Shown: positions 61,123-64,000 of the stretch, one piece after another | How the letters are laid out: the number at the start of each line of letters is the position of its first letter | Position numbering within the stretch: position 1 is the stretch's first letter | Assembly (NCBI RefSeq): GCF_000740785.1 | Contig: NZ_JFZB01000007.1 | Coordinates: 124,001 to 188,000 of the forward strand | DNA from: Paenirhodobacter enshiensis | Lineage (GTDB): Bacteria > Pseudomonadota > Alphaproteobacteria > Rhodobacterales > Rhodobacteraceae | Length of the DNA stretch: 64,000 bases | Direction of reading: 5' to 3' | The notes under the pieces: generated by a model | Seen by the model: the letters and a program-made list of their open reading frames with translations, nothing else | The model's database searches: none | What the model was told of the DNA's origin: nothing | Made by a program: the position numbers and the translations under genes

Positions 61123-61531
61123 GGGATCTTCCGCGATGACCGATCTGGACCGCCTGTTCGCCGAAGCGCGCTCTGCCGTGCCGGAACCGGGAGCGGCGTT
61201 GCTCGCGCGGGTGCTGACGGATGCAGAGGCTGTGCAGGATGCCCGGCTCCGGGTCTCTGGCCGGTCGCCGAAGCGGGCCGCGCACCGGGGGGTGCTTGGG
61301 CGGGCGGTTCGGGCCGCGGTCGCGCTGGCCGGCGGCTGGGGCGGCGTCGGCGGGCTGGTCGCGGCGACGGTCGCGGGGGTGTGGATCGGCTTCGGGCTGA
61401 GCGCCGGCAACACCGGGGGCGAGCTCTTGTCTGGCACGTTCGGTGCGACATGGGGGATCTCGTCCGGCACGGAAACACAGCCGGGCTCGGTTCTGGGCAG
61501 CAGCGATATTCTGGCTCTGGCCGGAGAATGA
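61109..61531 (+). CDS. Single-pass membrane protein, putative anti-sigma partner
   Basis: A 140-residue protein whose start lies inside the end of the sigma gene (ATG 61109 or 61115). It has a cytoplasmic N-terminal half (MTDLDRLFAEARSAVPEPGA), a membrane helix (GGVGGLVAATVAGVWIGFGL, about residue 80) and a short periplasmic end. Position and topology fit an anti-sigma factor, but no zinc-binding HxxxCxxC motif is seen. Its stop overlaps the next start (ATGA). Confidence 0.65.
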   Translation: MTMSEGSSAMTDLDRLFAEARSAVPEPGAALLARVLTDAEAVQDARLRVSGRSPKRAAHRGVLGRAVRAAVALAGGWGGVGGLVAATVAGVWIGFGLSAGNTGGELLSGTFGATWGISSGTETQPGSVLGSSDILALAGE

Positions 61532-62052
61532 CGGGGGGAATGGCACAGATGACGCAAACGGCTCCGCAGCGGCGCAACTGGCTGAAACTGGCCCTCGGGC
61601 TTTCGGTGGGGCTGAACCTGCTGGTGGCGGGGGCGGTGATCGGCGGGATGATCGGGCATGACCGGCGGATGCCGCGTCCGCCCGGGGACTTCGGTCTCGG
61701 CCCGCTCGGCGCGGCCTTCTCGCCCGAAGACCGGCGTCAGATGCGGCGCGAGTCGGCGCAGGCGGGGGCGGATGTGTCGCAGCTGCGCACCGAACTGCGC
61801 GGCGATCTGGATGCTCTCGCCGCGGCGCTGGAGGCAGAGCCCTGGAACGAGGCGGCCGTGCGCGCTCAGCTGGCGCAGATGCACGCGCACGCCATGCAGC
61901 GCGCCCAGATCGGCGAACAGGTCATGCTCGACCGGCTCGGGCGGATGACGGTGGACGACCGGCGCGCCTATGCCGAACGGCTGCGCGCCCGACTGTCGGA
62001 CATGGGCCCGCCCGACGACCGCGGGCCGGATCCGGCCGGCCGGGCGCGCTGA
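61528..62052 (+). CDS. Periplasmic heavy-metal sensor/CpxP-like protein
   Basis: A 174-residue protein anchored by one N-terminal helix (LKLALGLSVGLNLLVAGAVI). The rest is a long helical domain with FSPEDRRQMRRESAQAGADV, EAAVRAQLAQMHAHAMQRAQ and RRAYAERLRARLSDMG, the pattern of CnrX/ZraP/CpxP-type periplasmic sensors. HAHAMQ could bind metal. Coupled (ATGA) to the putative anti-sigma gene, so the trio sigma-membrane protein-sensor resembles cnrYXH-like signalling. Confidence 0.75.
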   Translation: MTGGMAQMTQTAPQRRNWLKLALGLSVGLNLLVAGAVIGGMIGHDRRMPRPPGDFGLGPLGAAFSPEDRRQMRRESAQAGADVSQLRTELRGDLDALAAALEAEPWNEAAVRAQLAQMHAHAMQRAQIGEQVMLDRLGRMTVDDRRAYAERLRARLSDMGPPDDRGPDPAGRAR

Positions 62053-62058
62053 GCGCGT

Positions 62059-62089
62059 CTTTCGGCATCGACGGCCGCACTGCCGAAAG
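62059..62089. terminator. Hairpin after the sensor gene
   Basis: CTTTCGGCA and TGCCGAAAG form a 9-bp stem with a 13-base loop. It is followed by AAAGGAAA, so a U-tract exists only for the minus strand; it may instead be a 3'-end stabiliser. Confidence 0.4.
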
Positions 62090-62151
62090 AAAGGAAACGT
62101 GTTCTTAATCATTTTGTCGTCGACTGGATCTGTCAGCTGGGGAGGTGTCTC

Positions 62152-62604
62152 ATGGCACAGATCGAGATGGTGACGGGGGGCCGGGGATGGCGCTGGCCCG
62201 GGGCGATGGTCGCGCTTGCCGGAATTGGTGCCGGGGTCGCGCTGCTGTTCTGGGGGCTGTGGGTCGGGCAGTTCGCGGCCCCGCCCGGCCATGTTCTAGA
62301 CAGTCGCGACGCGGCGGAGGAAGCCGCGCTTTGTCTGCAGATCTCGCAAGAGGCGCAAGCCCGCGGCGGCGGGGTGTTTCTGGGCAGCTACCCCGATGAG
62401 GCGTCGCGGTTCTGGAGCGCGCGACTGCGCGCCCAAAGCCGTTCGATTGCGCAAGACCTGTCCCGGGGGCGGGTGCGGCTCAACGCCGTGGTGGCGGCGG
62501 TCCGGCGCGAGGGGGCTCAGGACTGGCTGCCCGGCGCGATGGAGGTGTGTTCGCGCAGGGCGCTGATGTATGGGGCGCATTTCGCGGCTTTCGATCGGGG
62601 CTGA
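62152..62604 (+). CDS. Hypothetical single-pass membrane protein, 150 aa
   Basis: Start ATG 62152 with GGGGAGG upstream. One membrane helix (AMVALAGIGAGVALLFWGLW, ~18-38) precedes a soluble domain with two Cys (AALCLQISQEAQ and MEVCSRRALMYG) that may face the periplasm and pair. No family is recognised. It is 80 bp upstream of the FliM/FliN-like gene in the same direction and may be co-transcribed. Confidence 0.65.
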   Translation: MAQIEMVTGGRGWRWPGAMVALAGIGAGVALLFWGLWVGQFAAPPGHVLDSRDAAEEAALCLQISQEAQARGGGVFLGSYPDEASRFWSARLRAQSRSIAQDLSRGRVRLNAVVAAVRREGAQDWLPGAMEVCSRRALMYGAHFAAFDRG

Positions 62605-62683
62605 CGGTTTCGGTTTTGGCACAATCTTTCGACACCGGCGTCTGGCACGGGCCCGAGGCTTCGGGGCAAAACGCGAGGAATGG

Positions 62684-63697
62684 ATGACGGACGAGACGGA
62701 TCGCCAGGTCTTGCGGCGGATGATCGAGGCCGGTCGGCGCATCACGCGCGAGTCGACCGCGGATGCGGCGCTTTCGCTGGCGGTGACGCGCGCGGGGCAA
62801 GATGTTCTGGGTCTGATGATCGAGGTCCCGGCGGTGACCGAACGGCACATGACCCTCGCGGATCTGCCGGAGGTAATCGAAGACCGGGCGCTGCGTCTGG
62901 TGATCGAGGGGCCGGGCGGCGGCCTGGGGCTGATGGTGCTGGGGGTCGAGGTGTTGTCCGCCATCGTGCAGATGCAGACGATCGGCCGGTTGTGCCGCAC
63001 CGATACCGCGAACCGGCGGCCGACGCGCACCGACGCCGCGATGGCTGTGGAATTCGTCGACCGGCTCCTGTCGGAAATCGAGCGCGAGCTTGCCGGATCC
63101 GCGGCGGCCGGGTGGGGAGCGGGGTTTCGCTATGCCTCGTGGATCGAGGAGGGGCGCCCGCTCGCGACCTTGCTGGAGGATACAGCATTTCGGGTCTGGA
63201 AGATTGAGGGGCGGCTGGGTCCCGCCGGAACGGGCGGAGACATGCTCTGGGTCGTGCCGGCGGATGGCCGGGGAGGGCGGGGGCGCCCTCCTGTCGCCGC
63301 CGCGGAAGGGGGCGATGCGCCCCCTCCTGCCGATCCCGACTGGGATACGCGGCTGAGCCGTTCGGTTCTCGGGGCACATGCCCGGCTCGATGCGGTGCTT
63401 AACCGGATGGCGCTGCCGCTGTCGGAGGTCCTTGCCTTGCGCCCCGGGATGGAGATTCCGTTGCCTGGCGCCGAGATCGGGGCGATCCTCGTCGAGGCGG
63501 AGGGGCGCCGTCTGGCGCGCGGCAGGCTCGGGCAGTTTCGCGGGCAGCGCGCGGTGTTGCTCGGTGCGGAGGAGGTCACCGCCCCCCGGGAGCAGCCGCA
63601 GCCCGGCCCGTCCGATAGTGTGCCCGTCGCCGATTGCGCACCCGACATCGACATGCTGCTTGGCACGGTGGCGCAGCCACTTCATGCCCTCGGCTGA
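62684..63697 (+). CDS. FliM/FliN (SpoA)-domain flagellar switch-like protein
   Basis: A 337-residue protein. The C-terminal SpoA domain is LPLSEVLALRPGMEIPLPG ... EAEGRRLARGRLGQFRGQRA (about residues 255-305). The N-terminal part contains MVLGVEVLSAIVQMQTIGRL, similar to the FliM CheC-like region. FliM normally forms the flagellar C-ring. No other flagellar gene is in the window, so this is an isolated paralogue of unknown role. A Pro/Gly/Asp linker (~205-225) separates the domains. Start ATG 62684 has GAGG upstream. Confidence 0.75.
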   Translation: MTDETDRQVLRRMIEAGRRITRESTADAALSLAVTRAGQDVLGLMIEVPAVTERHMTLADLPEVIEDRALRLVIEGPGGGLGLMVLGVEVLSAIVQMQTIGRLCRTDTANRRPTRTDAAMAVEFVDRLLSEIERELAGSAAAGWGAGFRYASWIEEGRPLATLLEDTAFRVWKIEGRLGPAGTGGDMLWVVPADGRGGRGRPPVAAAEGGDAPPPADPDWDTRLSRSVLGAHARLDAVLNRMALPLSEVLALRPGMEIPLPGAEIGAILVEAEGRRLARGRLGQFRGQRAVLLGAEEVTAPREQPQPGPSDSVPVADCAPDIDMLLGTVAQPLHALG

Positions 63698-63700
63698 CGC

Positions 63701-63928
63701 TCAGCCCAGAATGACCCCGATCACCACCGCCATCAGGCCGAGCACGGCGAGCAGAAAAAAGCCGAGGTTCATGGTAATCGCACGCTGCATCCGGACGCGC
63801 ATCGCGGCTTCGTCCAGCTTCGCCGCCTTCGCGCGCAGAACCGAAACCGCCGCCCAGACGATGCCTGCCGCGCCGAGGAGGGCGACGATCGCTCCGGGCC
63901 AGATCAGGTCGTGCATATCGGTCCCCAT
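63701..63928 (-). CDS. Small two-helix membrane protein, 75 aa
   Basis: It has two membrane helices (LIWPGAIVALLGAAGIVWAA, about 8-28, and LGFFLLAVLGLMAVVIGVIL, about 55-75) joined by a basic cytoplasmic segment. Such 75-residue proteins are common and unnamed in Rhodobacterales. It is convergent with the SpoA-domain gene, 3 bp between stops. Function unknown. Confidence 0.65.
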   Translation of the reverse strand: MGTDMHDLIWPGAIVALLGAAGIVWAAVSVLRAKAAKLDEAAMRVRMQRAITMNLGFFLLAVLGLMAVVIGVILG

Positions 63929-64000
63929 GTTCGTTCCGTGCCCCCGGACTAGCGCGGTTCGGCGCCGAAGGGAAGCGGCGCCGGCGCCGGTTCGGCTTGA

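Overview
The window looks like a chromosome segment of a high-GC alphaproteobacterium of the Rhodobacterales (Rhodobacter/Paracoccus-like). The evidence is a DUF2948 gene directly after murA, an HvrA-type H-NS protein, a Tpa-like aminotransferase with a MocR/TauR-like regulator, an NdvA-type glucan exporter, and three copies of an intergenic repeat built around CCCCGGGATATTT. All calls come from reading the sequence and recalling protein families; no database was searched.

Layout. 1-6250: a degenerate sigma-54-type activator (5' end outside the window), a flavin monooxygenase gene split by an intact IS3-family element with a clean TGG target duplication, and an RsmB-type rRNA methyltransferase. 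6253-6327: tRNA-Asn, the integration point of a genomic island. A 42-bp exact copy of the tRNA 3' half recurs at 24807-24848, and the next ~700 bp on each side are also duplicated, so at least two related elements accreted here in tandem. No integrase remains. Island 1 (6282-24848) carries decayed small genes, a GC-rich gene-free stretch, two nested IS3 elements, a PLD-like protein, a membrane/TPR protein, and a large defence-type locus (15269-24525). That locus encodes a Z1-type helicase, a PD-(D/E)XK nuclease, a MORC/MutL-like GHKL ATPase, two unrecognised proteins, a Dcm cytosine methyltransferase and a Vsr endonuclease. A type I restriction-modification operon (hsdM-hsdS-hsdR, 32274-25982) follows in the second accreted segment.

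32658-38293 holds the most unusual gene. It is a 1276-residue fusion of a MurC/Mpl-type Mur ligase with an NRPS module (adenylation, carrier and thioesterase domains, the last with a Cys nucleophile). It lies between a DUF218 gene and a NagZ-like GH3 glycosidase, in what looks like one operon. I read this as a possible uncharacterised pathway that starts from, or acts on, a peptidoglycan precursor.

38324-64000 is mostly core genome: tRNA-Thr, murA, a DUF2948 gene, a metallo-beta-lactamase-fold hydrolase, an EnvZ-like kinase, lon, an HU-like protein with a basic Ala/Lys/Pro tail, tRNA-Val, an H-NS-like protein, an NdvA-like exporter, thyX with a deoxyribosyltransferase-like gene, a glyoxalase, pth, the tauR/tpa-like pair, redox enzymes, a lipocalin, a Nudix hydrolase, an EF-hand/ECF sigma/periplasmic sensor cluster and an orphan FliM/FliN-like protein.
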